From the NCBI RefSeq assembly GCF_002920635.1, contig NZ_PQSR01000004.1, forward strand, positions 1 to 64,000: DNA of 64,000 nucleotides. Direction: 5' to 3'. This document shows positions 9,591 to 18,242 of the stretch, in pieces (position 1 is the first letter of the stretch; every line of letters begins with the position of its first letter). Both the position numbers and the translations under genes were made by a program. Source of the DNA: Streptomyces sp. Ru72. Lineage in GTDB: Bacteria > Actinomycetota > Actinomycetes > Streptomycetales > Streptomycetaceae. The notes beneath the pieces were generated by a model. It did no database searches. It had not been told where the DNA came from and saw nothing but the letters and a program-made list of their open reading frames with translations.

Positions 9591-10862
9591 ATGCAGCCGT
9601 CCCGCCGCCGGATACGCCCGCGCCGCGCCGCCTCGCTCGCCTCCGTCACCGTCCTGACGCTGGCGGTCTCCACCTCCGCCGGCACGGGGCATCTGACGGC
9701 GGGCTCCGCGGCGGGCCCCATAGCCCCGGCCCGCTCCTCGACGCTGCGCCCCTGCATGCTCCACGGTCACCACCGCGTGCTGATGCCGGAGAGCATCCCC
9801 ACCCCCTCCGGCTACGCCCGCTCCACCGGCACCGTGCACGCCCTGAACCTGATGATCGACTTCTCCGACGCGCCCGGACAGGGCAGCGCGCTCGACCGGC
9901 TGGCGGAGTTCGTCCCGCAGACCCGTCAGTGGTTCACCACCAGTTCCTACGGCCGCCTCGACTACCGCACCGAGGCCCCGATACGCCACTGGCTGCGCAT
10001 GCCCAAGCCGTTCGCGGCGTACGGCATACAGCGCGGCGCCCCCTTCGACCCCGGCTACCGCGAACTGGTGCAGGACATCGTGACCACCGCCGACCCCGAG
10101 GTCGACTTCCGCCACTACGACCTGGTGAACGTACTCGTCACCCCGAACGCCGGCCCCTCCGCCCTGGACACCGTCCTGTCGGTGACCTTCGCCGGCAACG
10201 CCGAGGCTCCGGTCGCCGACGGCGTCCCCGTCTCCAACGCGTCCTTCATCTACAGCCGCCAGGACGACGGCTCCGGCTCCTACCCGCAGACCGGCTTCCG
10301 GGTCCTGCCCCACGAGAACGGCCACATCTTCGGCCTGCCCGACCTCTACACCCCTGAGGGCGGCGCCGCCGTCGGGCACTGGGACATCATGAGCGAGGAC
10401 TGGGGCGCCGACAACGACATGCTCGCCTGGCACAAGTGGAAGCTCGGCTGGCTCGACGACTCCCAGATCGCCTGTGTGACCGCGCGCGGCTCCGGGCAGT
10501 ACACGCTGACCCCGCTGGCCCGCGCCGGCGGCCGCAAACTGGTCTTCGTGCCCCTCGACTCCAGGACCGGCTACGGCGTGGAGCTGCGCACCCGCGAGGG
10601 CAACGACGCGGCGGTCTGCCGGCCCGGCATCCTCGTCTACCGCGTCGACGCGGACGTCGACACCGGCAACGGCCCCATCCAGGTCTACGACGCCACCCGC
10701 GACAGCGGCGGCTGCACCCGCAGTCCGAACGTGCAGGCCGAGCTGTCCGACGCGCCGTTCGTGCCCGGGCAGAGCTTCGTGGACCCCAAGGCGGGGATCG
10801 TCATCACCGTCGAGGCGAAGGACCCCTCCGGCGACTACCGGGTCCGGGTGACACGGCGCTGA
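9591..10862 (+). CDS. Secreted M6-type zinc metalloprotease
   Basis: A 423-residue exported protein. The N-terminus has an arginine-rich stretch then a hydrophobic core (ASLASVTVLTLAVS), a Sec or Tat-like signal. The zinc motif is HENGHIFGLPD (HExxH with a downstream Asp), followed by WDIMSEDWG, as in the M6 family that includes immune inhibitor A. Start at 9591 is supported by GAAGGG upstream. There is no recognisable C-terminal adhesion domain beyond the beta-rich tail. A pro-region before about residue 60 is likely. It stands alone between oppositely oriented and unrelated regulators. Confidence 0.85.
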   Translation: MQPSRRRIRPRRAASLASVTVLTLAVSTSAGTGHLTAGSAAGPIAPARSSTLRPCMLHGHHRVLMPESIPTPSGYARSTGTVHALNLMIDFSDAPGQGSALDRLAEFVPQTRQWFTTSSYGRLDYRTEAPIRHWLRMPKPFAAYGIQRGAPFDPGYRELVQDIVTTADPEVDFRHYDLVNVLVTPNAGPSALDTVLSVTFAGNAEAPVADGVPVSNASFIYSRQDDGSGSYPQTGFRVLPHENGHIFGLPDLYTPEGGAAVGHWDIMSEDWGADNDMLAWHKWKLGWLDDSQIACVTARGSGQYTLTPLARAGGRKLVFVPLDSRTGYGVELRTREGNDAAVCRPGILVYRVDADVDTGNGPIQVYDATRDSGGCTRSPNVQAELSDAPFVPGQSFVDPKAGIVITVEAKDPSGDYRVRVTRR

Positions 10863-10963
10863 CGCACCCCGGAGGTGTCCCACCGAGGGCATACGGGGGT
10901 CGGGGCGCCCTGCGCCGTATGTGAACACGCCGCAGGCGGCCGGCCCCGCATTACCGTGACCAC

Positions 10964-12628
10964 ATGCCCCCGAACGTCATCCCGGCCCCGGACAGCAGCG
11001 CCCCCGCCGAAGCCGTCGCCCCCCTCATGCGCGGCCTCAACGTGCTGCGGCGACTCACCGACGCCGACGGCAGCTGCAGCCTCAGCGCCCTGGAGCGGGC
11101 CAGCGGGCTCGCCCGCTCCACGGTCGACAGGATCACGGCGACCCTCGCCCGTATGGAGTACGTCCGGCTGGACGGCAGGGACGTCGTGCTCGCGCCGCGG
11201 CTGATGGAGCTGGGCAACGCCTACCTCGCGGCGCTGCGGCTGCCGACGCTGCTGGACGCGCACGCGGACGCGCTCGCCGACGAGCTGGACGAGTCGGTGT
11301 CGCTCGCGGTCGCCGACCTGGACGGCATCCGCTTCATCCACCAGGCGACCCGGCGCCGCGCGATGTCGCTGAGCTTCCGCATCGGCGATCTGCTTCCCGC
11401 GGAACGCACCGCTCCGGGTCCGCTGTTCGCGACCGAGTGGGACGAGGAGGACTGGGCGCGGTGGCACGCCCGGCGGGCGACGGACCCCGAGGACCGCCGT
11501 TTCCCGGCGGTGCCGGCGCGCAGCCGGCCGCTCGACGGCTCCGACCGCTCGGTGGGCGACGACTTCCAGGAACGCACCGTCCAGGCGCGGGCACAGGGAT
11601 GGGCGCTGGACGACCAGTTGATCGAGCCGGGTCTGGTGGCGCTGTCCCTGCCCGTGCGGGAGGAGGACGGGCGGATCGCCTGCGTGGTCAGCGTGGTGAG
11701 CCACACCAGCCGGCACACGGCGGACGATCTACGCCGGGCCCTGCTGCCCCGGCTGCGCACGGCGGTCGCGGCCATGGAGCGGGAGCTGCGCGAGGCGCCG
11801 CCCGCCGTGCCCACGGCGCCGTCCGGGCTCGCGGCCTGGACGGGGGCGTCGAAGCAGGAGCTGGGGCGGGAGTTCGTGGAGTCGCTGGCCCGCGGGCTGA
11901 CGGTGATCACGTCGTTCGGGGAGGGCCGCTCGGAGCTGACGCTGACGGAGGTGGCCGAGGCGACGGGGCTGGCACGGGCCACGGCACGGCGGGCGCTCAT
12001 CACGTTGGAGCACCTGGGCTACGTCACCGTGCGCGGCCGCTTCTTCCGGCTCACCCCGCGTGTGCTGGGCCTCGGCTTCCCACCGCTGTCGCGGACGACC
12101 CTGTCGGACATCGCGATCCCGCATCTGACCTCCCTGTCCGACCGGGTGCACGAGTCGACGTCGCTGGCGGTGCTGACCGGCGACGACATCCAGTACACGG
12201 CCCGGGTGGCCCCGAGCCGCATCATGAGCGTCAACATCACGGTCGGCGCCCGGCTGCCGGCCTACGCGACCTCGCTGGGCCGGGTGATGCTGGCGGACCT
12301 GCCGAAGCCGCCGCTGCCCGAGCCGGCCCCGCTGACGCGGCTGACGGTCACGGACCCGGCCGAGCTGAGGGACGTGCTGGAGCGCGTACGGCGCGACGGA
12401 TACGCCCTGGTCGACGGGGAACTGGAGGAGGGGCTGCGGTCGATCGCGGTCCCGGTGCGGGACCACGGCGGCCGGGTGGTGGCGGCGGTCAACGTGGCCA
12501 TGCACAGCAGCCGCCGTACGCCCGAGGAGTGCGTGACGGACATCCTGCCGCAGCTGCACGCGACGGCGGCGCGGATCGAGGCGGACCTGCGGGTCGCGGG
12601 GCGGTTCCGGAAGGTGCCGAGAACCTGA
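10964..12628 (+). CDS. Tandem-fused IclR family regulator
   Basis: A 554-residue protein holding two full IclR units in a row. The first has a winged helix at about 25-90 (ASGLARSTVDRITATL) and an effector domain to about 275; the second has its own helix-turn-helix at about 310-370 (ATGLARATARRALITLEHLGY) and a well-conserved effector domain with GARLPAYATSLGRVMLA and the closing block around GGRVVAAVNVAMHSS. The second half resembles PcaU/PobR-type regulators of aromatic catabolism. Most IclR proteins are 250 residues, so this is an intramolecular dimer. No catabolic genes are adjacent. Confidence 0.9.
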   Translation: MPPNVIPAPDSSAPAEAVAPLMRGLNVLRRLTDADGSCSLSALERASGLARSTVDRITATLARMEYVRLDGRDVVLAPRLMELGNAYLAALRLPTLLDAHADALADELDESVSLAVADLDGIRFIHQATRRRAMSLSFRIGDLLPAERTAPGPLFATEWDEEDWARWHARRATDPEDRRFPAVPARSRPLDGSDRSVGDDFQERTVQARAQGWALDDQLIEPGLVALSLPVREEDGRIACVVSVVSHTSRHTADDLRRALLPRLRTAVAAMERELREAPPAVPTAPSGLAAWTGASKQELGREFVESLARGLTVITSFGEGRSELTLTEVAEATGLARATARRALITLEHLGYVTVRGRFFRLTPRVLGLGFPPLSRTTLSDIAIPHLTSLSDRVHESTSLAVLTGDDIQYTARVAPSRIMSVNITVGARLPAYATSLGRVMLADLPKPPLPEPAPLTRLTVTDPAELRDVLERVRRDGYALVDGELEEGLRSIAVPVRDHGGRVVAAVNVAMHSSRRTPEECVTDILPQLHATAARIEADLRVAGRFRKVPRT

Positions 12629-12647
12629 CGGGGTGACGGCCGGCGAC

Positions 12648-12729
12648 GCTCGCGCCCTCGTGCCGTCGCGCCTTTGTGCTCGCGCCCTCGTGCCCTCGCG
12701 CCTTTGTGCTCGCGCCCTCGCGCCCTCGC
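12648..12729. repeat. Tandem 30-bp repeat, 2.7 copies
   Basis: A 30-base unit with GCTCGCGCCCTCGTGCC and CGCGCCTTTGT occurs at 12648-12677 and 12678-12707, with a partial third copy to 12729. It fills the convergent gap between the IclR gene and the TetR gene at 12756. It has no CRISPR-like spacers and no coding support. Confidence 0.75.
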
Positions 12730-12755
12730 AACCACGCGGCGGAAGGGAGAGCCGA

Positions 12756-13388
12756 TCAGACGAGCTCCGCCTGTCTCCCCGTGGCCACCACCCTGCGCTG
12801 CGTCGGCGCCGTGGCGATGCGCGGCAGGAGCAGCGACCAGAAGCGGGTCAGCGTGATCCGCGACAGCCAGCGCACGTCGTGCCCGCCCAGCTCGGCGAAA
12901 CCGACCGTCGCGCCGACCACCGTGGCCACGAGGTCCCGAGGGGCGACGTCGGAGAGCAGCCCGTCCCGCGCGCACCGGGCGACGCTGTCCTCCACCCAGG
13001 CGTGCCACCGCTCGTGGAGGCTCACACCGCGACCGGCGTCCTCCGCGACGCCGTCGAGGCAGAAACCGGCGCGCAGCACGCGGTCCTCACGCAGGTTCAG
13101 CAGCAGAGCGTGGCTGGTGTCGACCAGCGCCTGCAGCGAGCCGCCGAGCTGGGGCGGCGGTCGCTCGGCGGAGACGATCCGGTCGAACCGCTCGGCCGCC
13201 GCGCCCCGCACCGCCGCGGCGAGGTCGGCCTTGCTGGGGAAGTGGAAGTGCAGCGCGCCGTTGCTGACCCCGGCCCTGGCGCTGATCGCCGCCAGCGAGA
13301 CGACCTCGTAGCCGTCTCGGCCGAACAGTTCGGCGGCGGACTCGATCAGGGCGTTGCGCGTGCGGACAGCACGTTCCTGCTTGGCCAT
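12756..13388 (-). CDS. Gamma-butyrolactone-receptor-like TetR protein (probable pseudo-receptor)
   Basis: A 210-residue TetR protein beginning MAKQERAVRTRNAL, with the HTH segment AGVSNGALHFHFPSKADL characteristic of the ScbR/ArpA/AvaR autoregulator receptors. A tryptophan at residue 128 (SLHERWHAWV) falls at the conserved ligand-pocket site, but the glutamine near position 64 seen in the neighbouring receptor is missing. This suggests a ScbR2/AvaR2-type homologue that may bind other ligands or none. It lies 168 bases downstream of the P450 on the same strand and has its own palindrome at 13424-13447. Confidence 0.85.
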   Translation of the reverse strand: MAKQERAVRTRNALIESAAELFGRDGYEVVSLAAISARAGVSNGALHFHFPSKADLAAAVRGAAAERFDRIVSAERPPPQLGGSLQALVDTSHALLLNLREDRVLRAGFCLDGVAEDAGRGVSLHERWHAWVEDSVARCARDGLLSDVAPRDLVATVVGATVGFAELGGHDVRWLSRITLTRFWSLLLPRIATAPTQRRVVATGRQAELV

Positions 13389-13423
13389 CAGACGCTCCGT
13401 TACTGCGCGGGTACCCTCAGGAT

Positions 13424-13447
13424 AACAAACCGTCCGTGCGGTTTCTG
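13424..13447. promoter_or_regulatory. ARE-like operator of the pseudo-receptor gene
   Basis: AACAAACCGTCCGTGCGGTTTC contains AAACCG-N6-CGGTTT, about 35-60 bases upstream of the start at 13388. The AAACC-N8-GGTTT spacing recurs at 15588-15605 before the second receptor, which is why I read it as an autoregulatory element. Confidence 0.65.
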
Positions 13448-13555
13448 AAGCCTGCTCGGCTTCCGGGCTGACCTGCTCAGCGCGCTCGGACGACCCGGCG
13501 GGCTCGGACAGACCCGGCGGGCCCGCCCGGCCCGACGTCTGGCCGGCTCTCTCGG

Positions 13556-14785
13556 TCAGGGGCGGAGCACGACGGGCAGAGCCCCGTATCCATGGACGAT
13601 GAAGGACCGCACCGGTTCGATGCCGTCGAGCGGAATCGTCGCCTCCAGGTCAGGGAAGCGGGCGAAGAGCGCCGCCAGCGCGGACGTCGCCTCCAACCGG
13701 GCCAGGGGTGCCCCCAGGCAGCGGTGGACACCGTGCCCGAAGGCCAGGTCGTCCCTCCGGCCGGGCCGCAGCACGTCGAAGACGCCCACGTCGTCCCCGT
13801 ACGCCTCGGGATCCGAGGCCGCACCCGCGAAGGAGACCAGGATCGGATCGCCCTTTCTGATGAGCACCCCGTCGAGCTCGATGTCCTCGACGGCGAACCG
13901 CATCGGCGAGTACGCGGCGGGGGCGTGCGTGCGCAGCGTCTCGGCCACCACGTCGGCCCAGTCCGCGCGGCCCTGAAGGACGTGCGCCCGCTGGTCCGGG
14001 TGGGCGCACAGCGCGCCGACGGCGTTCGTGATGAGCGTGCAGGTCGTCTCCTGGCCAGCGGCGATCATCAGGTAGAGCGTGCCGAGGAGTTCCTGCTCGG
14101 TCAGCCGGCCGTCGTCGCCGTCACGGACCTCGATGAGCGCGGTCGTCAGATCGTCGCCGGGCCTGGCCCGCTTCCCCGCGACCAGCTCGCCGAGCATCCC
14201 GAACACCCGTACCTGCGCCGCGGCCATCTCGGCCCCGGGCACGGCCGTGCCGAACACCAACTCCAGGTCGGCGCAGAGCGGTTCGCGCGCCTCCTCGGTG
14301 ACACCGAACAGCTCGCAGATCACTCGCATCGGCAGCACCTTGGCGAACCGGTCCCGCAGGTCGACCACTTCGCCGTCCGGCAGCGCCTCCAGCTCGTCGA
14401 GCAGTTCTCCGGTGAGCTGCTCGACGCGGGGCCGCAACGCCTCGGTACGGCGGACGGTGAAGGCGGCGGCGACCAGCCGGCGCAGCCGGGCATGGCTGTC
14501 ACCGTAGGCGAAGAGCATGTTCTCGTTCGCCACCCACGGGTACAGCGGCCAGTCCTCACCTATGCGGCCGGCGACGAAGTCGGGCCAGTGCCGGCGGGCG
14601 TCCTTCGAGACCCGGGGATCCGTCAGGAGCCGCTTGACGTACTTCTGCCGTACGACGGCCCAGGCGCGCACCCCGCCCGGCAGTTCCACCTCGACGGCGG
14701 GTCCCTGCGACCGTAACCGCGCGGTCTCGCCCGCCAGGTCACGTCCGGTCACGTCAAGGGCGTACGGGCACGCGGTCATGTCCAT
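13556..14785 (-). CDS. Cytochrome P450 (Cyp17-like, hormone biosynthesis candidate)
   Basis: A 409-residue soluble class I bacterial P450. The I-helix motif is AAGQETT, the K-helix ExxR is ETLRTHAP, and the haem loop [17 protein letters not shown] carries the axial cysteine. Start at 14785 (MDMTACPY) has GGAG upstream. Its position between two autoregulator-receptor genes and near an acyl-CoA oxidase matches the avenolide locus of S. avermitilis, in which a P450 (Cyp17) hydroxylates the acyl chain of the butenolide. It needs ferredoxin and reductase from elsewhere. A role in another pathway cannot be excluded. Confidence 0.88.
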   Translation of the reverse strand: MDMTACPYALDVTGRDLAGETARLRSQGPAVEVELPGGVRAWAVVRQKYVKRLLTDPRVSKDARRHWPDFVAGRIGEDWPLYPWVANENMLFAYGDSHARLRRLVAAAFTVRRTEALRPRVEQLTGELLDELEALPDGEVVDLRDRFAKVLPMRVICELFGVTEEAREPLCADLELVFGTAVPGAEMAAAQVRVFGMLGELVAGKRARPGDDLTTALIEVRDGDDGRLTEQELLGTLYLMIAAGQETTCTLITNAVGALCAHPDQRAHVLQGRADWADVVAETLRTHAPAAYSPMRFAVEDIELDGVLIRKGDPILVSFAGAASDPEAYGDDVGVFDVLRPGRRDDLAFGHGVHRCLGAPLARLEATSALAALFARFPDLEATIPLDGIEPVRSFIVHGYGALPVVLRP

Positions 14786-14852
14786 GGGGGTGCACTCCGT
14801 TCGATCGGTCGGTCGGCCCTTCGGCTTTCGACGCGGTGCGCCGGCGCAGGCA

Positions 14853-15554
14853 TCACCCGCGTTCTTCCTCTGCGCGTTCCTGTTCGCGTTCTTCCGCACG
14901 GCGTCTCATCGCGGCTTCGAACACCTTCGGCCCCCGCTCCGGAGAGAAGTCCAGGCGGACGAGGATCCCCGGCACGGCCACGGACGGCATCAGGAACCGG
15001 TAGAGATCGGCCACCCGCTCGGCCAGGTCCACCCGCCCGGTCATGATCCGCGACAGGACCTGGACCCCGGTGAACGCGCCGACGAACAGCTTGGCGAGCG
15101 CGGCGACGTCGACATGCGGGAGGAGTTCGCCCCTCTGTTTGGCCTCCGCGAAGAGCGCCTGCGTGTGCTCGGTCCACTCCTGCATCGGCACCCGGCGGTT
15201 GAGGTGGTCCTTGGGCGACCCCTGGTCCACGGTCAGGCGCACGCTTCCCTGGACGATCGGATCACCGGTGTCGCCACGGAGCAGGTACGACAGCAGAAGC
15301 GCCTCGTCCAGCGACTCCTGCAGCTTCAGCTCCTGTTCCGGGACGCGCGGCAGCGAGGAGACCTGCTCGGCCAGCACCGCCTGGGCCAGCTCCTCCTTGC
15401 TGGTGAAGTGGAAGTACAGGGCGCCCTTGGTGACCCCCGACCTGTTCAGTACGTCGGAGATCGTCGCCGCCTCGTACCCCACCTCGTCGAACACCTGCGC
15501 CGCGGCGACCAGGATCGCCCGCCGCGTCCGAATGGCCCGCTCCTGCCGCGCCAC
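14853..15554 (-). CDS. Autoregulator receptor, AvaR1/ArpA-type TetR protein
   Basis: A 233-residue TetR protein starting at a GTG ([14 protein letters not shown]) with GAGGGG upstream. The HTH segment [19 protein letters not shown] is the receptor-family signature. Counting from the GTG, Q64, W127 and H130 (MQEWTEH) fall at positions that I recall as ligand contacts in avenolide-bound AvaR1, and FTG places a threonine at 162. This argues for a true hormone receptor. It is divergent from the acyl-CoA oxidase and upstream of the P450, with 67 bases between. The frame is open to 15782 but that extension covers operators. Confidence 0.9.
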   Translation of the reverse strand: MARQERAIRTRRAILVAAAQVFDEVGYEAATISDVLNRSGVTKGALYFHFTSKEELAQAVLAEQVSSLPRVPEQELKLQESLDEALLLSYLLRGDTGDPIVQGSVRLTVDQGSPKDHLNRRVPMQEWTEHTQALFAEAKQRGELLPHVDVAALAKLFVGAFTGVQVLSRIMTGRVDLAERVADLYRFLMPSVAVPGILVRLDFSPERGPKVFEAAMRRRAEEREQERAEEERG

Positions 15555-15584
15555 AAGCAGTCCCCTCTCCCGTCGCACCGGACA

Positions 15585-15608
15585 ATAAAACCAGCCAAAC
15601 GGTTTGAC
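15585..15608. promoter_or_regulatory. ARE-like operator of the receptor gene
   Basis: The stretch ATAAAACCAGCCAAACGGTTTG contains AAACC (15588-15592) and GGTTT (15601-15605) with eight bases between, the same spacing as at 13427-13444, and the inner palindrome CAAACGGTTTG. It is about 35 bases upstream of the receptor GTG. Confidence 0.65.
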
Positions 15609-15706
15609 AACCCTGATTGCACCGCTCCGACAAACGGACACTGGGGAGGAAAAAGGGGTCGAATGAGGCCGTAGCGCGCCTACTGAGACCCTCGAGGGGC
15701 TTGAAA

Positions 15707-15730
15707 AGAAAACCGGTTGGTACGTATCTT
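15707..15730. promoter_or_regulatory. ARE-like site upstream of acyl-CoA oxidase
   Basis: GAAAACCGGTTGGTACGTATC keeps the AAACC half-site and the ACCGGTTGGTAC core typical of autoregulatory elements, with a poorer right half (CGTAT). It lies about 70-90 bases upstream of the oxidase ATG at 15797, so the receptor could repress hormone synthesis until the hormone accumulates. Confidence 0.55.
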
Positions 15731-15796
15731 CAGTCGGGCTCAGCGCCTGACTCGAGCCCAGACCCCCACCAGGCACCCACACCAGGGGAAAGCCCC

Positions 15797-17653
15797 ATGA
15801 CTGTCATGACGTCCGAGGCATTAGGGACATCAAGGACGGAAACACCGTCAGGAACGGAAGCCGGGGCCCAGGCACACCCGGCGACCGGCGATCTTGCCGG
15901 CCTTCTCTTCGAGGGCGCTCGCCGTGAGCGTACGCACGGCGTCTGGCGCACGGCGATCTCCGGCCGGGCGTTCGCGTACCGGCCCGGCCTGTCCGCCGCC
16001 GAGCGGACCGCCCTCTCCTACGACCGTCTGCGCCTCCTCAACGACACCCTCGACGATCCGCTGCGGTTCGCGGCGGACCCGCACCGGCTGGCCGCGCTGC
16101 ACGAGTGGATCGGACCAGTGGACGGCGGGCTGACCACCCTCGCGAGCATCCACTACAACCTCTTCCTCGGCAGCCTCGTCGACCACGACCACGGGGACCG
16201 CGACCTGTCCGCGTTCAGCTCGCTCCGCAACACAGGAACGTTTCTGTGTACCGAGCTGGAGCACGGCAACGACGTGGCCGCGATGGAGACCGTCGCCGTC
16301 TTCGACCGCACGAACGGCGGCTTCCACCTGCACACGCCGACTCCCGGCGCGCAGAAGTTCATGCCCAACACGACCCTGACGGGCGGCCCCAAGACGGCGG
16401 TCGTCGCCGCCCGGCTCCTCGTGGACGGCGAGGACCGGGGGGTGTTCCTCTTCCTCACCCCGCTCAGCGACGAGACCGGGCACCTGCCGGGGGTGACGGT
16501 CCGCCGGCTGCCGGAGCGCACCGGCACCCCGGTCGACCACGCCCTCACGTCCTTCGACCACGTGTGGCTCCCGCGCGAGGCGCTCCTGGAGGCCGACCAC
16601 GGCCGCCTCGCCCCGGACGGCACGCTGACCAGCAACCTCGGCAACAAGCGCAAGCGGCTCCTGCGCTCCATCAACCGCGTCACCATGGGCAAGCTCTGCA
16701 TGAGCGCCGGCACCCTGGGCATGGCCCGCGCCGCGCTCGCCATCGCCGTCCGCCACGCCCACAGCCGACTGATCGCCGGCCCCAGGGCCGGCGAGCGCAT
16801 ACCGGTCGCCGCCCACCGGAGCCATCACAGTCGGCTGCTCGACGGCCTGGCGACCGCGTACGCGATGACGTTCCTGCACCGCACCGCGGTGGACCGGTTC
16901 GCCGCACACACCGAGGAGGACCGCGAGGAGGTCGAGCGACTCGCGGCGATCGCCAAGGGCTGGATCACCTGGCAGGCACGCACGATCACCCTCGAGTGCC
17001 GCGAGCGGTGCGGGGCGCAGGGCCTGTTCCCCGCCAACGGCATCTCCGAACTGCCCGGCAACATCGAGGGCGGCATCACCGCCGAGGGCGACAACCTGGT
17101 GATCTGGCTGAAGGCCGCCTCCGAGATGATCTTCGGCCACGATGCCAGGCCCCCGCAGGCACCACCGGCCGACGCGGACCTGACAGACCTCGTCTTCCTA
17201 CGGGGCCTGCTCGCCCGGATCGAGGCCATCTGGCAGCAACGGGCTCGCGCAGCCCTGCGCGAGGGCCCGTCCGGCGACCCGGTCGGCCGCTGGAACGCCA
17301 CCTCGGAAGCCGCCCTGGAGATGGTCTCGGCCCACGCCCGGCTGCAGGCGGCGAACGCGTTCGCCACGGCCTGCGAACGGCCGACGGACCCGAGGACCCG
17401 CCGGCTGCTGCGCAACCTGTGCCGCCTGTTCCTGCTCCGCCACCTGCGCCCCCACACGGGAGACCTGCTCGCGGAGGGCCACCTGTCGCCGGACCACGTA
17501 CGAGCGCTGCCGAAGGCACGGGACGCGCTCATCACCGAGCTGGCACCCCAGATGACGACTTTGGCCGACGCGTTCGACTTCCCGCCCGAGATGCTGTCGC
17601 GAATACCGATCGCGCGCGGGGGGACGGTCGAGCCGCTGCAGCCGTCCGAGTAG
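15797..17653 (+). CDS. aco: Acyl-CoA oxidase (Aco), butenolide hormone biosynthesis candidate
   Basis: A 618-residue FAD-dependent acyl-CoA oxidase of the eukaryote-like long form. The substrate and flavin region reads FLCTELEHGNDVAAMET, then QKFMPNTTLTGGPKTAVV; the central helices with RLIAGPRAGERIPV and RCGAQGLFPANGI fit the family. It would introduce the alpha,beta double bond into an acyl-CoA using oxygen. In S. avermitilis Aco is required for avenolide. Start at 15797 has GGGGAA upstream; the open frame to 15617 would include the operators. It is followed by tRNA-Arg. Confidence 0.9.
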   Translation: MTVMTSEALGTSRTETPSGTEAGAQAHPATGDLAGLLFEGARRERTHGVWRTAISGRAFAYRPGLSAAERTALSYDRLRLLNDTLDDPLRFAADPHRLAALHEWIGPVDGGLTTLASIHYNLFLGSLVDHDHGDRDLSAFSSLRNTGTFLCTELEHGNDVAAMETVAVFDRTNGGFHLHTPTPGAQKFMPNTTLTGGPKTAVVAARLLVDGEDRGVFLFLTPLSDETGHLPGVTVRRLPERTGTPVDHALTSFDHVWLPREALLEADHGRLAPDGTLTSNLGNKRKRLLRSINRVTMGKLCMSAGTLGMARAALAIAVRHAHSRLIAGPRAGERIPVAAHRSHHSRLLDGLATAYAMTFLHRTAVDRFAAHTEEDREEVERLAAIAKGWITWQARTITLECRERCGAQGLFPANGISELPGNIEGGITAEGDNLVIWLKAASEMIFGHDARPPQAPPADADLTDLVFLRGLLARIEAIWQQRARAALREGPSGDPVGRWNATSEAALEMVSAHARLQAANAFATACERPTDPRTRRLLRNLCRLFLLRHLRPHTGDLLAEGHLSPDHVRALPKARDALITELAPQMTTLADAFDFPPEMLSRIPIARGGTVEPLQPSE

Positions 17654-17891
17654 CTTCGGCCGATCGAGCCGAAGCTCACCTTCTGACGGCCGACTCATGA
17701 CCATGGGCAACCGTCCGATTACCCTCAGACAGCGTGCGGCTACACACCGCTCTTGAGTCACCCCAGGAGGACGGGCCCCTGGGCGGGGCGCAGCTCCTCG
17801 AGGACACGACTGCAAGGGAACGGGGACGACCACGAGGGAGCGCATCCGCTAGGCTGTGAGCGGTCGACACGCGTTCTCACGCTTCGGCCTT

Positions 17892-17964
17892 GCCTTCGTA
17901 GCTCAGGGGATAGAGCACCGCTCTCCTAAAGCGGGTGTCGCAGGTTCGAATCCTGCCGGGGGCA
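17892..17964 (+). tRNA. tRNA-Arg (anticodon CCU)
   Basis: A 73-base cloverleaf: acceptor GCCTTCG/CGGGGGC, D-arm GCTC/GAGC, anticodon stem CCGCT/AGCGG with loop CTCCTAA (anticodon CCT), and T-arm GCAGG-TTCGAAT-CCTGC. CCA is not encoded. The acceptor stem contains two adjacent T-G wobble pairs (T4-G69, T5-G68). The 3' 43 bases from the anticodon loop onward (17923-17965) recur at 24229 and, with one change, at 33072, so this gene is the integration site of the neighbouring islands. Confidence 0.95.
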
Positions 17965-17992
17965 CTGGCTTAGCAGCAGGTCAGAGAGTTGT

Positions 17993-18023
17993 CGGCCCCC
18001 CGTTCTGTTCGAACGGGGGGCCG
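17993..18023 (+). terminator. Rho-independent terminator of tRNA-Arg
   Basis: CGGCCCCCCGTTC (17993-18005) pairs perfectly with GAACGGGGGGCCG (18011-18023) around a 5-base loop and is followed by TTTT. It lies 29 bases downstream of the tRNA. Confidence 0.9.
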
Positions 18024-18036
18024 TTTTCATGATCGC

Positions 18037-18056
18037 AGTCCACATAGAGTCCACAT
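18037..18056. repeat. Direct repeat AGTCCACAT beside tRNA-Arg
   Basis: AGTCCACAT occurs at 18037-18045 and 18048-18056, one helical turn apart, just inside the left edge of island A. Short direct repeats flanking a core site are typical of integrase arm-binding sites, so this may be the remains of an attachment-site arm. Region 18057-18242 holds no convincing gene. Confidence 0.45.
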
Positions 18057-18242
18057 GCCCCGGTGATCTTCACCCGTACGGCTAGTGCATCCGGCTGCGT
18101 CACGCATACCTACTTACGAGGGCTGGCGCGTCTCCCCGCGCGCCATACGCGGGCTCGCATCATCCGTGCACGCGCAGCGCTGCCCGGGCTGCCCACTCTC
18201 CGGGGCCTGGAGCGCCGAAGCCTGCGACGCTTCGGGGTCAGG

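Noticed and set aside
12756..17653. Reading the locus as an A-factor (AfsA-type) gamma-butyrolactone system
   Set aside because: No AfsA-like synthase or ketoreductase is present; the acyl-CoA oxidase and P450 fit the butenolide route instead.
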